Positions 1 through 12,977 are shown, numbered from the stretch's first letter. The stretch: 64,000 bases of DNA from Tetracentron sinense (GCA_015143295.1 CM026565.1:14196041-14260040); one strand, 5' to 3'. Numbers and translations are program-made. Notes: generated from the sequence alone by a model not told the origin.

Positions 1-474
1 TGGTGAATTGATTATATGGATGGATCATGGTTTGATGAATGCTTGAAAATGTAGAATGACAATGGATTCATATTATGCGTGCTCAAGGTGTTTGTGAAAA
101 TGCTTGAGAGGATAAATGCTATTATACTCTTATGAAATGGTGGTAAATTGATTATGAATTATGATAAGATATATATATGTGAATTGTTTGTTAAGTATGT
201 ATAATTACTTGCATGGAAATTGATAGTCGGGAAGGTAAGAACTTAGAGGAACATCTCTCAAACCGGGAATTCTCTAACTATTTGGTATGGGACAGTATAG
301 TGGAGTTTCCACGGTGGGAGATCAGAATCTAAGCAATTACCAACACGAATGTTAATTTCGACACTTAAGCACATATGCACGTGTATGTTAAGATAAGAGT
401 CTCACAAGTCACACATGTGGACCACAAGCATGAGCATGGCATACGTATGACATTCTGAATAAGCATAAGCATGG

Positions 475-606
475 CATGGTCCGTATCCGCCAAGAACGGC
501 ATGTCAGTTACATTTGATTCTTAGGCATGGTCCATATCCGCCAAGAACGGCATGTCAACCATTTGATTCTTAGACATGGTCCGTGTCCGCCAAGAACGGC
601 ATGTCA
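475..606 (+). repeat. Three-copy minisatellite inside LTR A
   Basis: Three copies of a unit of about 50 bp start at 475, 526 and 575, each beginning with CATGGTCC and carrying CCGCCAAGAACGGCATGTCA. The inverted LTR at 16328-18796 has the matching array at 17012-17140. It occupies the same relative place as the unrelated 68-bp array in the other LTR families. Confidence 0.85.
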
Positions 607-787
607 CATCATTGTATGATCTGAATAATTGCATAAGCATAAGCATCTCACAAGCACGTGGTCTCATAAGCATAAGCAGTTCATAAGTGTATTGTCTTTT
701 ATGTCTAAGATTCTCACAAGTACACGAGTCAAGGTGATGATATGATGTATATACGCACACGTTCTTCCGTACTCTGATTATGTTATC

Positions 788-1009
788 ATGCTATTGGATA
801 TGTTTCTAACTAAATGCAGGTGTATTATTATTGTTGGTTGGATTTTATATACACCGAGTACTTTTGTACTCAGCCGGACTTTTGTCTTGGCAGGTTTAGA
901 GCAGGAGTACACGGCGGAGCCGTGGGTTGAGGAAACTTACATTGAGGAAGGAGGAGAAGGTGAGCCCATCGAGGAAGGAGCCGGAGTCTTGGGTGGCTAC
1001 ACCTCTTAG
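788..1009 (+). CDS. Conserved acidic small ORF in LTR A (putative)
   Basis: The 73-codon frame ends in a stop at 1007-1009. The C-terminal part after residue 34 (from 890) is acidic and carries EPWVEETYIEE. The same peptide, in the same LTR position, occurs in the LTRs at 11202-13635, 16328-18796 and 35168-45057. From the shared GCA codon at 890 to the stop is 120 nt. The upstream ATG at 788 is not conserved: the sister LTR on the minus strand has a 1-bp indel just before the conserved part. Either translation starts elsewhere or the frame is reached by splicing at the CAG at 891-893. Coding function is an inference from cross-family frame conservation; no domain is recognised. Confidence 0.35.
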   Translation: MLLDMFLTKCRCIIIVGWILYTPSTFVLSRTFVLAGLEQEYTAEPWVEETYIEEGGEGEPIEEGAGVLGGYTS

Positions 1010-2990
1010 TTTATGTTTCGTTGGTTGAGAGAGTTTTGTATTAGACTGATGATGTTGCTCAGTAGACTTTTTTATAGTTGTGTATTTCATATCTTTTGGT
1101 TTATAGTGAGTTGTATATGTTGACTGTAGACTTGTGCAGATTGGTTATAGTGCCCAAATCGGGTATACGAGGTCCAAACACCTCGAAACTCATTACAATA
1201 CTTAGGTTATATTGAAGTAGATTGTTAAAATAGAGTACATTAAAAATTGAGTCTAGGTTTGGAATTGTAACAAAATTATGGGTTTAGGCTTCACGGTCTT
1301 AACAAACGAGATAATACGAGAACTTTGGTACCCAAATCGTGCATACAAGGTGCAAACACCTCAAAACCATTCCAACATCTACATCTTGTTGAAATAAAGA
1401 TGATAAAAGAGTCCTTATCAAGTAATTGAGTTGCGATTAGGATTTAGAGCAAAATTGTAGGTTTAGGCTTTACTATTTTAACAATTCCAGTACTTATGTT
1501 ATAATGAAATAATGCCGTCAGATGAGATCATATCAGAAATCGAGTGTACGTTAGGAATTTGCACGAAATTATCTGTTTAGGTATTTTTTTTAGGAAAAGG
1601 AAAGGAACTTGGCAACTTCGGTGCCCAAATCAGGCATACGAGGTGCAAAAACTTAGAAGACACTTCCAACACTTAGGATATATTGAAATAAAGGTGTCAG
1701 AAAACACACTATAAAAAATCGAATCCAGGTTATGAATTGGTGCGATGTTTTAGGTTTAGCCTTTAAGGTATTAACAATCCAGATAAATAGGTAACCCCGA
1801 TGTCCAAATCGGGCACTGGAGATCCAAACACCTCGTAATCAATTCCAAAACTTAGATTATATCTAAAAAAATGTATGATATTACATATAAATAATCGAGT
1901 CTAGGTTAAGAATTTGGAAATCTGAGTGCCCAAATTGAGAATAAGAGATCCAAAAACCTCGAAACGAATTCTAACACTTACGGTATATTGAAATAAATTG
2001 GTCATAAGAGACCACATAAAAAACCGAGTCTACGTTAAGAATTTGGAATTCTCGGTGCCCAAATTGTGAATAAGAGATCCAAACACCTCGAAACCAATTC
2101 CAATTCTTAAGTTATATTGAAATAGAGGTGTTAGAATTGGCTGCATAAAAAGTTGAGTCTAAGTTTGGGATTATAACAAAATTATGGGTTTTAGGCTTCA
2201 CGGTCTTAACAAAAGAAACAATCCAAGAACTTTTCAACCAAAATCGTGCATACAAGGTCCAAACACCTCGAAACCTTTTCCAACACTGACATCATGTTGA
2301 AATAAAGACGATAGAAGAGACCGCATAAAAAATTGAGTTCCGATTAGGATTTAATGCAAAATTGCAGGTTTAGGCTTTACAGTCTTAACAATTTAAGACA
2401 TTATGTTATATTGAAATAATGTTATCAGATGAGATCTTATCAGAAATCGAGTCTAGGGTAGGAATTTGCACACAATTATATGTTTAGGCTTTACGGTTTT
2501 AACAAAAAAGGAAAGTTGGAAACTTCGGTTCCCAAATCAGGCATACGAGGTGCAAAAATGTCGTAGGCACTTCCAACATTTAGGGTATTAACAAACGAGA
2601 GAATTAGGGAACCTTGCTGTCCAAATCAGGCATTGGAGGTACAAACATCTCGAAACTAATTCTAAGACTTAGGTTATATTGAAAACAAAATGTGTCATAT
2701 GATCTTACATAATATCGAGTCTAGGTTAGGAATTGGGAAATCTCGGTGCTCAAATTGAGAATAAGAGATTTAAACACTTTGAAACCACTTCTAACACTTA
2801 TGGCATACCACATAAAAACCCGAGTCTATGTTAGGATTAATGCACAATTATATGTTTAGGCTTTAGGGTATAAACAAAATATACATCTGGGGAAGGGAAC
2901 CTAGGTGCCCAAATCAGGCATAACTGTTCCAAATACCTCGAAAACAATGGAGTGCTCATGTAATATTGAAATAAAGATGTTAGACGAGAC

Positions 2991-3024
2991 TTTTGGGGAT
3001 TATTGTTAAGTCCCCGCATCATAG
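2991..3024 (+). mobile_element. Fossil 3' end of inverted-repeat element in a satellite monomer
   Basis: A segment reading TTTTGGGGATTATTGTTAAG then TCCCCGCATCATAG interrupts the monomer. It matches the 3' end of the small inverted-repeat element at 31951-31984 and is followed by the same ACTTTATGTGTTTT satellite context. It is the leftover of an insertion that suffered an internal deletion and then spread with the higher-order repeat. Confidence 0.75.
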
Positions 3025-6000
3025 ACTTTATGTGTTTTAGAAAGAGACAACTAAAGGACCTTGGTGCTCAAATTGGGCATATAAGGTCCAAATACCTCGA
3101 AACCTATTCGAACACTTGGGATAGATTGAAATAGAAGTGTCAGAAAAGACTAGATAAAAAACCGAGTCCAGGTTATAAATTGGTGCATAATTGTAGGTTT
3201 AGGCTTTACAATCATAACAAAAGAGACAACTAGGATACCTTAGTGCCAAAATCAGGCATACGTGATCCAAACAGATCAAAACCAATTCGAAGACCGATTA
3301 TATATTGAAATAAAGGTTTTAGAAGAAACTACATAAAAATGGAGGCTAGGTTTGAAATTAGTGGCAAAGTATAGGTTTAGGCTTAACGGTCTTAACAAAA
3401 CAGATAGATTGTGAATTTCGGCACCCAAATTGGGTATATGAATGAGGTCCAAACACTCCGAAAGCAATTCAAACACTTAGGTTATATTGAAATAAAGATG
3501 TCAAAATAGACTACATCAAAATCCGTGTCAATATTAAGAATTGACTCACAATTTGTGGTTTACGCTTTACAATCTTAACAAAAGAAGCAACTAGAGAAAC
3601 TTGGTGCCAAAATTGTGTATTTAAGTTCTTAACACTTCTGAGCTAAATTTAAAACTTTGGATGGAATGAAATATAAATTTTTTAGAGGAGACACTACATC
3701 AAAACTCGATGCTAGGTTAGGAATTGGCGCAAATTGTAGATTTGGGATTTAGAGTTTTAACAAAAGAGGCAACTAGAGAACCTCGTCATTGAACTCATAT
3801 GTACAAGGTCTAAACACCTCGGAACCATTTCTAACACTTAGGATATATTGAAATAATGGTGTCAGAAAATATATTCCAAACACCGATTAAATATTAGGTA
3901 TAGAAGGTCTAAACACCTCGAAACAATTTCTAACAGTTAGGATATATTGAAATAAAGGTGTCAGAAAATATATATCAAACACCGAACAAATATTAGGAAT
4001 TGGTGCACAATTTTAGGTTTAGGCTCTACAGTATTTATAAGGGACAACTAGGGAACCATGGTGCCCAAATCAGGTATACGAGGTCCAAAAACCTTGAAAC
4101 TAATTCAAATACTTAGGTTATATTGAAATAAAGGGTTAGAATAGATTAAATTAAAAATTGAGTCTAAGTTTATTCTTATAACAAAACTATGGGTTTAGGC
4201 TTCACGATCTTAACAAACGAGACCATCTAGGAATTGTGGTACCCAAATCGTGCATATAAGTTCCAAACACCTTGAAAATAATTCTAGCACTTACATTATG
4301 TTGAAATAATGTTGTTAGATGAGATCATATCAGACATCGAGTCTAGGTTAGGAATTTGCAGACAATTATATGTTTAGGTTTTTTTTTGAAAAGGAAGGCA
4401 ACTAGGCAACTTATGTGCCCAAATCAGGCATACGAGGTGCAGAAACGTCGAAGACACTTCCAACACTTAGGATATATTGAAATAAAGGTGTCAGAATACA
4501 CACTATAAAAAACCGAATCTAGGTTATCAATTGGTGTCAAGTTTTAGGTTTAGCCTTTAGGTATTAACAATCGAGATAAGCAGGTAACCTTGGTGTCCAA
4601 ATCGGGCACTAAAGGACCAAGTACCTCGAAACCAATTCCAAAACTTAGATTACATTGAAAAAATGTATGATATTACATAAATAATTGAGTCTAGATTAAG
4701 AATTTGGAAATCTCCGTGCCCAAATTGAGAATAAGAAATCCAAACACCTTAAAACGAATTCTAACACTTATGGTTTATTGAAATAAATTTGTCATAAGAG
4801 GTCATAAAAAATCGAATCTAGGTTAAGAATTTGGAAATTTCGGACCCCAAATTGAGAATAAGAGATCCAAACACCTCGAAACCAATTCCAATAGTTAAGT
4901 TATATTGAAATAGAGGTGTTAAAATCTCACATAAAAAATTGTGTCTAAGTTTGGGATTATAACAAAATTATGGGTTTTAGGCTTCACGGTCTTAACAAAA
5001 GAAACAATCTGAGAACTTTGGTACCAAAATCGTGTATACAAGGTCTAAACACCTCGAAACCTATTCCAATACTTACATCATGTTGAAATAAAGATGATAG
5101 AAGAGACTTTATAAAAAAAATGAGTTCTGATTAGGATTTAATTCAAAATTGTAGGTTTAGGCTTAATAGTCTTAACAATTTCAGACCTTATGTTTTATTG
5201 AAATAATGTTATCAGATGAGATCTTATCAGAAATTGAGTCTAGGTTAGGAAATTGCAAACAATTATATGTTTAGGCTTTACGGTTTTAACAAAGAAGGTT
5301 ACTAGGAAACTTCGGTGCCCAAATCAGGCATACGAGTTGCATAAACGTCGTAGGCACTTCCAACCCTTAAGAAATATTGAAATAAAGGTGTCAAAAAACA
5401 CTATATCAAAAACCGAGTCCAGACTATGAAATTGTGCAAAGTTATAGGTTTAGCATTTAGTGTATTAACAAACGAGAGAACTAGGGAGCCTCGGTGTCCA
5501 AATCAGGCATTGGAGGTCCAAATACCTCGAAACCAATTCCAAGACTTAGGTTATATTGAAAAAAAATGTGTCAAAAGATTTTACATAATATTGAGTCTAG
5601 GTTAGGAATTGGGAAATCTCGGTGCCGAAATTGAGAATAAGAGATCTAAACACCTCGAAACCAATTCTAACACTTACGGTATATTGAAATAAATTTGTCA
5701 TAAGAGACCACATCAAAACCCGTGTCTATGTTAGGATTAACGCATAATTATATGTTTAGGCTTTAGGGTATAAACAAAAGATACATCTTGGGAAGGGAAC
5801 CTAGGTGCCCAAATCAGGCCTAACAGTTCCAAATACCTCGAAAACAATGGAGTACTCATGTAATTTTGAAATAAAGATGTTAGACGAGACTTTTGGTGCT
5901 GAAATCGGGCATATAAGTTCCAAACACCTCGAAACCTTGTCGAACACTTAGGATCTATTGAAATTGAAATGTCATAAAAGACTAGATAAAAAACCGAGTC

Positions 6001-8703
6001 CAAGTTATAAATTGGTGCACAATTGTAGGTTTATGCTTTACAGTAATAACGAAAGAGACAACTACTATACCTCTGTGCTAAAATCTGGCATACGAGGTCC
6101 AAACAGCTCAAAACCAATTCGAAGACCGATTATATATTTAAAGCAAGGTTTTAGTAAAAACAACATAAGAAATGGATACTAGGTTAGGAATTAATGGCAA
6201 AGTATAGGTTTAGGCTTAACGGTCTTAACAAAACAGATAAATAGTGAATTTCGGCACCCAAGTTGGGTATATGAAGTCCAAACACTCCGAAAGCAATTCA
6301 AACACTTAGGTTATATTGAAATAAAGGTGTCAAAAGGGACCACATCAAAATCCGTGTCAATATTAAGAATTGACTCACAATTCTTGGTTTACGATTTACA
6401 ATTATAACAAAAGAGGCAACTAGAGAACCTCGGCGCTAAAATTGTGTTCTTAACACCTCTGGACTAAATTTAAAACTTAGGATGTAATGAAATATAAATG
6501 TGTTAGACGAGACACTACATCAAAAACTGATGCTAGGTTAAGAATTGGCGCAAATTGTAGATTTGGGATTTAGAGTTTTAACAAAGGAGGCAACTAGGGA
6601 ACCTCGTCATCAAACTCATATATATAATGTCTAAACCTCTCGAGACCACTTCTAACACTTAGGATATATTGAAATAAAGGTGTCAGAAAACATATATCAA
6701 ACACCGAATAAATATTAGGTATAAAAGGTCTAAACACCTCAAAACCACTTCTAACACTTAGGATATATTGAAATAACGGTGTTAGAAAATATATATTAAA
6801 TACCGAATAAATATTTGGAATTGGTGCGCAATTGTAGTTTAAGGCTCTATGGTATTTATAAAAGACAACTAGGGAACCATGGTGCCCAAATTGGGTATAT
6901 GAGGTCCAAACTCCTCGAAACTCATTCCAATACTTAGGTTATAATGATGTAGAGGGTTAGAATAGATTACATTAAAAATTGAGTCTAAGTTTGAAATTGT
7001 AACAAAATTATGGGTTTAGACTTCACGGTCTAACAAACGAGACAATCCGGGAACTTTGGTACCCAAATCGTGCATACAAGGTCCAAACACCTCGAAACCA
7101 ATTCCAACACTTACATCATATTGAAATAAAAATGATAGAAGAGACCTTATCAAATAATTGAATTGCGATTAGGATTTAGCGCAAAATTGTAGGTTTCGGC
7201 TTTACAATCTTCGCCATTCCGGCATTTACGTTATATTGAAATAATGTTGTCAGAAGAGATCACATCATAAATCGAGTGTAGGTTAGGAATTTGTACACAA
7301 TTATATGTTTAGGATTTTTTTGAAAAGAAAGGGAATTTGGCAACTTCGGTGCCCAAATCAGGCATATAAGGTGCAGAAACGTCGAAGACATTTCCAACAC
7401 TTAGGATATATTGAAATAAAGGTGTCAGAAAACACACTCTAAAAAACCGAATCTAGATTATGAATTAGTGCGATGTTTTAGGTTTAGCCTTTAGGGGGGT
7501 ATTAACAATAGAGATAAGTAGGTAACCTCGGTGTCCAAATCGGGCACTGGAGGTCCAAACACTTCAAAACAAATTCCAAAACTTAGATTATATTGAAAAA
7601 ATGTATGAAATTACATTAAAAAAATTGAGTCTAGGTTAAGAATTTGGAAATCTCAGTGCCCAAATTGAGAATAAGAGATCCGAACACCTCGAAACAAATT
7701 CTAACACTTATGATATATTGAAATAGAGGTGTTAGAATAGACTACATAAAAAATTGGGTCTAAGTTTGCGATTATAACAAAATTATAGGTTTTAGGCTTC
7801 ACAGTCTTAACAAACGAAACAATCAGAGAACTTTGTTATCAAAATCGTGCATAGAAGGTCCAAACACCTCAAAACCAATTCCGACACTTACATCATGTTG
7901 AAATAAAGATGATAAAAGAGACCGCATAAAAATTTGATTTCCAGTTTGGATTTAATTCAAAATTGTAGGTTTAGGCTTAACAATTTTAACAATTTCAGAC
8001 ATTATGTTATATTGAAATAATGTTATCAGATGAAATCTTATCAAAAATCGAGTTTAGGTTAGGAATTTGCACACAATTACATGTTTAGGCTTTACGGTTT
8101 TAACAAAAAAGGGAACTAGGATACTTCGGTGCCCAAATCAAGCATACGAGGTGCAGAAACGTTGTAGGCACTTCCAACACTTAAGATATATTGAAATGAA
8201 GGTGTCAAAAAACACTATATCAAAAACCGAGCCCAGGTTATGAAATTGTGCAAAGTTGTAGATTTAGCATTTAGGGTATTAACAAACGAGAGAACTAGGG
8301 AACCTCGGTGTCCAAATCAGGCATTGGAGCTTGAAACACCTCGAAACCAATTCTAAGACTTAGGTTATATTGAAAAAAAAAGTGTTAAAAGATTTTACAT
8401 AATATCGAGTCTAGGTTAGAAATTGGGAAATCTCGGTGCCCAAATTGAGAATATGAGATCTAAACACCTCGAATCCAATTCTAACACTTATGATATATTG
8501 TAATAAATTTGTCATAAGAGACCACATAAAAACCCAAGTCTATGCTAGGATTAACGCACAATTATATGTTTGGGCTTTATGGTATAAACAAAAGATACAT
8601 CTAGGGAAGGAACCTAGGTGCCCAAATCAGGCATAACAGTTCTAAATACCTCGAAAACAATGGAGTGCTCATGTAATATTGAAATAAAAATGTTAGACGA
8701 GAC

Positions 8704-8737
8704 TTTTGGGGATTATTGTTAAGTCCCCGCATCATAG
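8704..8737 (+). mobile_element. Fossil element end, second tagged monomer
   Basis: Same tag as at 2991, with the same flanks; it lies two higher-order periods downstream. The monomer between them (5881) has lost the tag by a separate deletion. Confidence 0.75.
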
Positions 8738-10164
8738 AGTTTATGTGTTTTTAAAAGAAACAATTAAATGACCTTGGTGCTCAAATCGGGCATATAAGGT
8801 CCAAACACCTCGAAACCTATTCGAACACTTAGGATATATTGAAATAGAAGTGTCGGAAAAGACTAGAAAAAAAAACCAAGTCCAGGTTATAAATTGGTGT
8901 ACAATTGTATGTTTGGGCTTTACTGTAATAACGAAAGAGACAATTAGGATACCTCAGTGCCAAAATTAGGCATACGAGGTCCGAACAACTCAAAACCAAT
9001 TCGAAAACCGATTATATATTGAAATAAAGGTTTTAGAAAAAACTACATAAAAAATGGAGACCAGTTTAGGAATTAGTGAAAAAGTATATGTGTAGGCTTA
9101 ACGGTCTTAACAAAACAAATAGATATTGAATTTCGGCACCCAAATTGGGTATATGAGGTCCAAACACTCCGAAAGCAATTCAAACACTTAGGTTATATTG
9201 AAATAGAGGTGTTAGAATAGACTACCTTAAAAATTGAGTCTAAGTTTGGATTATAACAAAATGATGGGTTTTAGGCTTCACGGTTTTAACAAAGGAAACA
9301 ATCCGAGAACTTTTGTACCAAAATCGTGCATACAAGGTCCAAACACCTCGAAACCAATTCCAACTCTTACATTATGTTGAAATAAAGATGATAGAAGAGA
9401 CCGCATAAAAAATTGAGTTCCGATTAGGATTTAATACAAAATTGTAGGTTTAGACTTAACAGTCTTAATAATTTGAGACATTATGTTATATTGAAATAAT
9501 GTTATCAGATGAGATCTTATCAGAAATCGAGTCTAGGTTAGAAATTTGCACAATGGTTTTAACAAAGAAGGAAACTAGGAAACTTCGGTGCCCAAATCAG
9601 GTATACGAGGTGGAGAAACGTCATAGGCACTTCCACCACTTAAGATATAATGAAATAAAAATGTCAAAAAACACTATATTGAAAACCGAGTCTAGTTTAT
9701 GAAATTGTGCAAAGTTGTAGGTTTAGCATTTGATGTATTAACAAACGCGAGAACTAAGGAACCTCGGTGTCCCAATCAGACATCGGTGGTCCAAACATCT
9801 TGAAACCAATTCTAAAACTTAGGTTACATTAAAAAACAATGTGTCAATTTTTTTTTTACATAATATCGAGTCTAGGTTAGGAATTGGGAAATCTCGGTGC
9901 CCAAATTGAGGATAAGAGATCTAAACACCTCGAAACCAATTCTAACACTTATAGTATATTGAAATAAATTTGTCAAAAGAAACCACATAAAATCTGAGTC
10001 TATGTTAGGATTAACGCACAATTATATGTTTAGGCTTTAGGGTATAAACAAAAGATACATGTAGGGAAGGGAACCTCGGTGCCCAAATCAGGCATAACAG
10101 TTTCAAATACCTCGAAAACAATGGAGTGCTAATGTAATATTGAAATAAGGATGTTAGACGAGAC

Positions 10165-10198
10165 TTTTGGGTATTATTGTTAAGTCCCCGCATCATAG
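10165..10198 (+). mobile_element. Fossil element end, third tagged monomer
   Basis: Tag variant with GGGTATTATTG in place of GGGGATTATTG. It lies only about 1.46 kb after the previous one, showing a shortened higher-order unit. Confidence 0.75.
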
Positions 10199-11411
10199 AC
10201 TTTATGTGTTTTTGAAAGAGACAACTAAAGGACCTTGGTGTTCAATTCGGGCATAGAAGGTCCAAACACCTTGAAACCTATTCGAACACTTACGATATAT
10301 TGAAATAGAAGTGTCAGAAAAGACAAGAAAAAAAACCGAGCCTAGGTTATAAATTGATGCACAATTGTCGGTTTAGGCTTTTACAGTAATAACAAAAGAG
10401 ACAATTAGGATACTTTAGTGCCAAAATCAGGCATACAAGGTCCAAACAGCTCAAAGCCAATTCGAAGACCGATTATATATTGAAATAAAGGTTTTAGAAG
10501 AAACTACATAAAAAATGGAGACTATGTTAGGAATTAGTGGAAAAGTATAGGTTTAGGCGTAACGGTCTTAACAATTCCAACACTTAGCTTATATTGAAAT
10601 AAAGGTGTCAAAAGAGACAACATCAAAATCCGTGTCAACAATAAGAATTGTCTCACAATTTTTGGTTTACGCTTTACAATCTTAACAAAAGAGGCAACTA
10701 GAGAACCTCGGTGCTAAAATTGTGTATTAAAGTTCTTAACACCTCTAAGCTAAATTTAAAACTTAGGATGCAACGAAATATAAATGTGTTGGAAGAGACA
10801 CTACACCAAAACCTGATGCTAGGTTAAGAATTGACACAAATTGTAGATTTGGGATTTAGAGTTTTAACATAAGAGGCAAGTAGAGAACCTAGTCACTGAA
10901 CTCATATATACAAAGTCTAAACACCTCGAAACCACTTCTAACACTTAGGATATCAAACACCGAATAAATATTAGGAATTGGTGCACAATTGTAGGTTTAG
11001 GCTCTACGCTATTTATAAAAGACAATTAGGGAACCATGGTGCCCAATTCGGGTATACGAGGTCCAAACACCTCGAAACAAATTCCAATAGTTAGGTTATA
11101 TTGAAATAGAGAGTTAGAATAGATTACATTAAAAATTGAGTCTAAGTTTGAAATTGTAACAAAATTATAGGTTTAGGCTTCACGGTCTTAACAAACGAGG
11201 CTGTAGCACCCCAGACTTTTTCATCTTTAATGAATACCACCTTCGTAGCTAATTGGCCGTTTTTATAGTCAAATTAATAAATAAGGGAGAAATCGGAAAT
11301 TCCGAAACGTCAGAAATGTGCGTTTTTGAAAGACGAACCCAACGCAAGTTGAATCGTCGAAATCCGACAAGCGAGTCAAAAGATATGGTCAAAACAGTCC
11401 AGACATATAGA

Positions 11412-11600
11412 GAACCGATCGCTCGGTTCAATCAGCGATCGATCGGTCCATAACCGATCGATCGGTAGCTATCGCGCGGTCAGAAAGTTTGTATGGGGAA
11501 ATTTTCCAGAGAGTGAGTTTTTGACCGGTCGATCGGTCATAAACACCGATCGATCGGTAGGCAACCGATCGATCGGTCATAACCACCGATCGCTCGGTCT
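11412..11600 (+). repeat. Palindrome array ACCGATCGATCGGT, LTR C
   Basis: Seven to eight perfect or near-perfect copies of the self-complementary ACCGATCGATCGGT lie in two clusters (11412-11470 and 11523-11600). They are separated by a spacer containing ATGGGGAAATTTTCCAGAGAG. The spacer and the bipartite layout recur in the LTR at 16328-18796 and, with other palindrome arms, in the LTRs of the full element. A U3 regulatory or structural role is inferred from its upstream position. Confidence 0.8.
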
Positions 11601-12570
11601 TCGCGTTTTTTTGCAGAAGTTTCAGTAAGGGCTTTATCATCTTTTGGGGGTTAAACCCTTTCTCCTTAAGGCTTTCCCGAGCCTTTAGGGCTTCATTCAC
11701 AACTCTTAAGGGATTTTGAGAGATAGAGAGAGAGGAGAAGGGGATTTGCAAATAGGGTTTTCCATTGGAGAAGAAATCAAAGGGGTGAAGACCCTAGATC
11801 GTCCCCAAGCACGTTTTCTTCAAGATTTCAACTCAAGCTCGTGTGGGGTTCCCTTCTCAAGCTAGGGCAGCACTCTCTACGGTATTTTCAAGAGGGTTTC
11901 CTACCCAAGAAAGTATAGTTTGAGTAAGGGCTTTCTTCTTCCAAGTTGGAGTTCAAATCAAGGTCTACACCAAGATCAAGCTTCGATTCAAGGTTAGTAC
12001 ACTCTACTAACTTCCCTTAGCAATAATCTAGATTTTTTATTGTGAAATGTGACTCTTGATAGTATGTTTTCTTCCTTACAAAATGTATCATCTTCACTAA
12101 ATATAAACAAGATAAGAAAAAGGTATGGATGTGTGGATGGGATGTCGATTGAGGCGATTGGATGCCGTATGGATGTTGTGTGATGTGTGAAAAGGAAAAT
12201 GGAAGATGGGCACTTTACAAATAACGAATGTACCTTGATGTCTTGATGAAAAATACGCACTAAATAAGGGAAATAGAAGGACTAAGAAATGTGGCCCACC
12301 GGGTGTTTGATAAAATGACTAAACAAGGGATAAATGGACTTAATGAAGAAAATGGAAATAGAAATTGTGTAAATGTTCTTAGAAATGATAAATTGCTCAA
12401 ATGTGCTATATGTTGCCTAAATTTTCATACCTCTATGTTAAGGATTGAAATGCCATAGTCATGTGATCCGCCCATTCAAGTATGTCATCATGATTACCAC
12501 TATTGACAAGCACACAAGCACGCATGCATGCATGAAACCGGGTTTTCCAAGATTGTATTTGTATATGATG

Positions 12571-12977
12571 AAACAAGAACATGACAAGGAGGTTGGTAGC
12601 CCCAGGAAGGGTGCTAGCCTCTGGCTCACAAGTGAAATGAAACAAGAACATGACAAGGAGGTTGGTAGCCCAGGAAGGGTGCTAGCCTCTGGCTCACAAG
12701 TGAAATGAAACAAGAACATGACAAGGAGGTTGGTAGCCCCAGGAAGGGTGCTAGCCTCTGGCTCACAAGTGAAATGAATCAAGAACATGACAAGGAGGTT
12801 GGTAGCCCCAGGAAGGGTGCTAGCCTCTGGCTCACAAGTGAAATGAAACAAGAACATGACAAGGAGGTTGGTAGCCCAAGGAAGGGTACTAGCCTCTGGC
12901 TCACAAGAGAAATGGAACAAGAACATGACAAGGAGGTTGGTAGCCCAAGGAAGGGTGCTAGCCTCTGGCTCACAAGT
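12571..12977 (+). repeat. Six-copy 68-bp minisatellite in LTR C
   Basis: Six units of 68-69 bp, each with GACAAGGAGGTTGGTAGCCC and GGGTGCTAGCCTCTGGCTCA. The unit is homologous to the 68-bp unit in the LTRs at 36716-37454 and 43800-44402, so the array predates the split of these LTR families. Overlapping open frames on both strands are by-products of a repeat whose period is near a multiple of three. Confidence 0.95.

Larger units (their letters stand above)
1..1151 (+). mobile_element. Truncated chromovirus-type LTR (family A/B), 3' part
   Basis: The block is collinear, in opposite orientation, with the complete solo LTR at 16328-18796. Shared blocks include the stretch around 210-330, the three tandem repeats at 475-606, the hairpin plus acceptor-like site at about 855-893 and the acidic reading frame ending at 1009. 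The left part lies outside the window. The last roughly 170 bp of the LTR, including its CA end, are missing: homology stops near 1151 and satellite begins at once. This is therefore an LTR broken by deletion, with no visible target duplication on the right. The family assignment is direct from the comparison; the Ty3/gypsy Tekay label is inferred from the related full element at 35168-45057. Confidence 0.85.
1152..11196. repeat. Satellite array, about 180-bp monomers, 2.8-2.9 kb higher-order unit
   Basis: This is a tandem array with no gene. A monomer reads roughly from GTGCCCAAATCGGGCATACG through GGTCCAAACACCTCGAAACC, then TTATATTGAAATAAAGGTGT, to a TTTAGGCTTTACGG segment and ACTAGGGAACCT. 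Monomers are diverged from one another and several types are internally shortened. The order of types repeats: the tagged monomer at 2981 recurs at 5881 and 8694, and the type with a CAGATAGAT-like segment at 3401 recurs at 6234 and 9116. That gives a period of about 2.8-2.9 kb, followed by a shortened repeat (tag again at 10155). Monomer length is close to nucleosome spacing, as in many plant centromeric or pericentromeric satellites; that location is inferred. Confidence 0.9.

Noticed and set aside
2837..3022. Recurring frame of about 61 residues on the minus strand of the satellite (also near 10011, 19589 and 21606)
   Set aside because: It recurs because the same satellite monomers recur. 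Neighbouring copies are frameshifted, and it spans the transposon tag. No domain or start context supports a gene.
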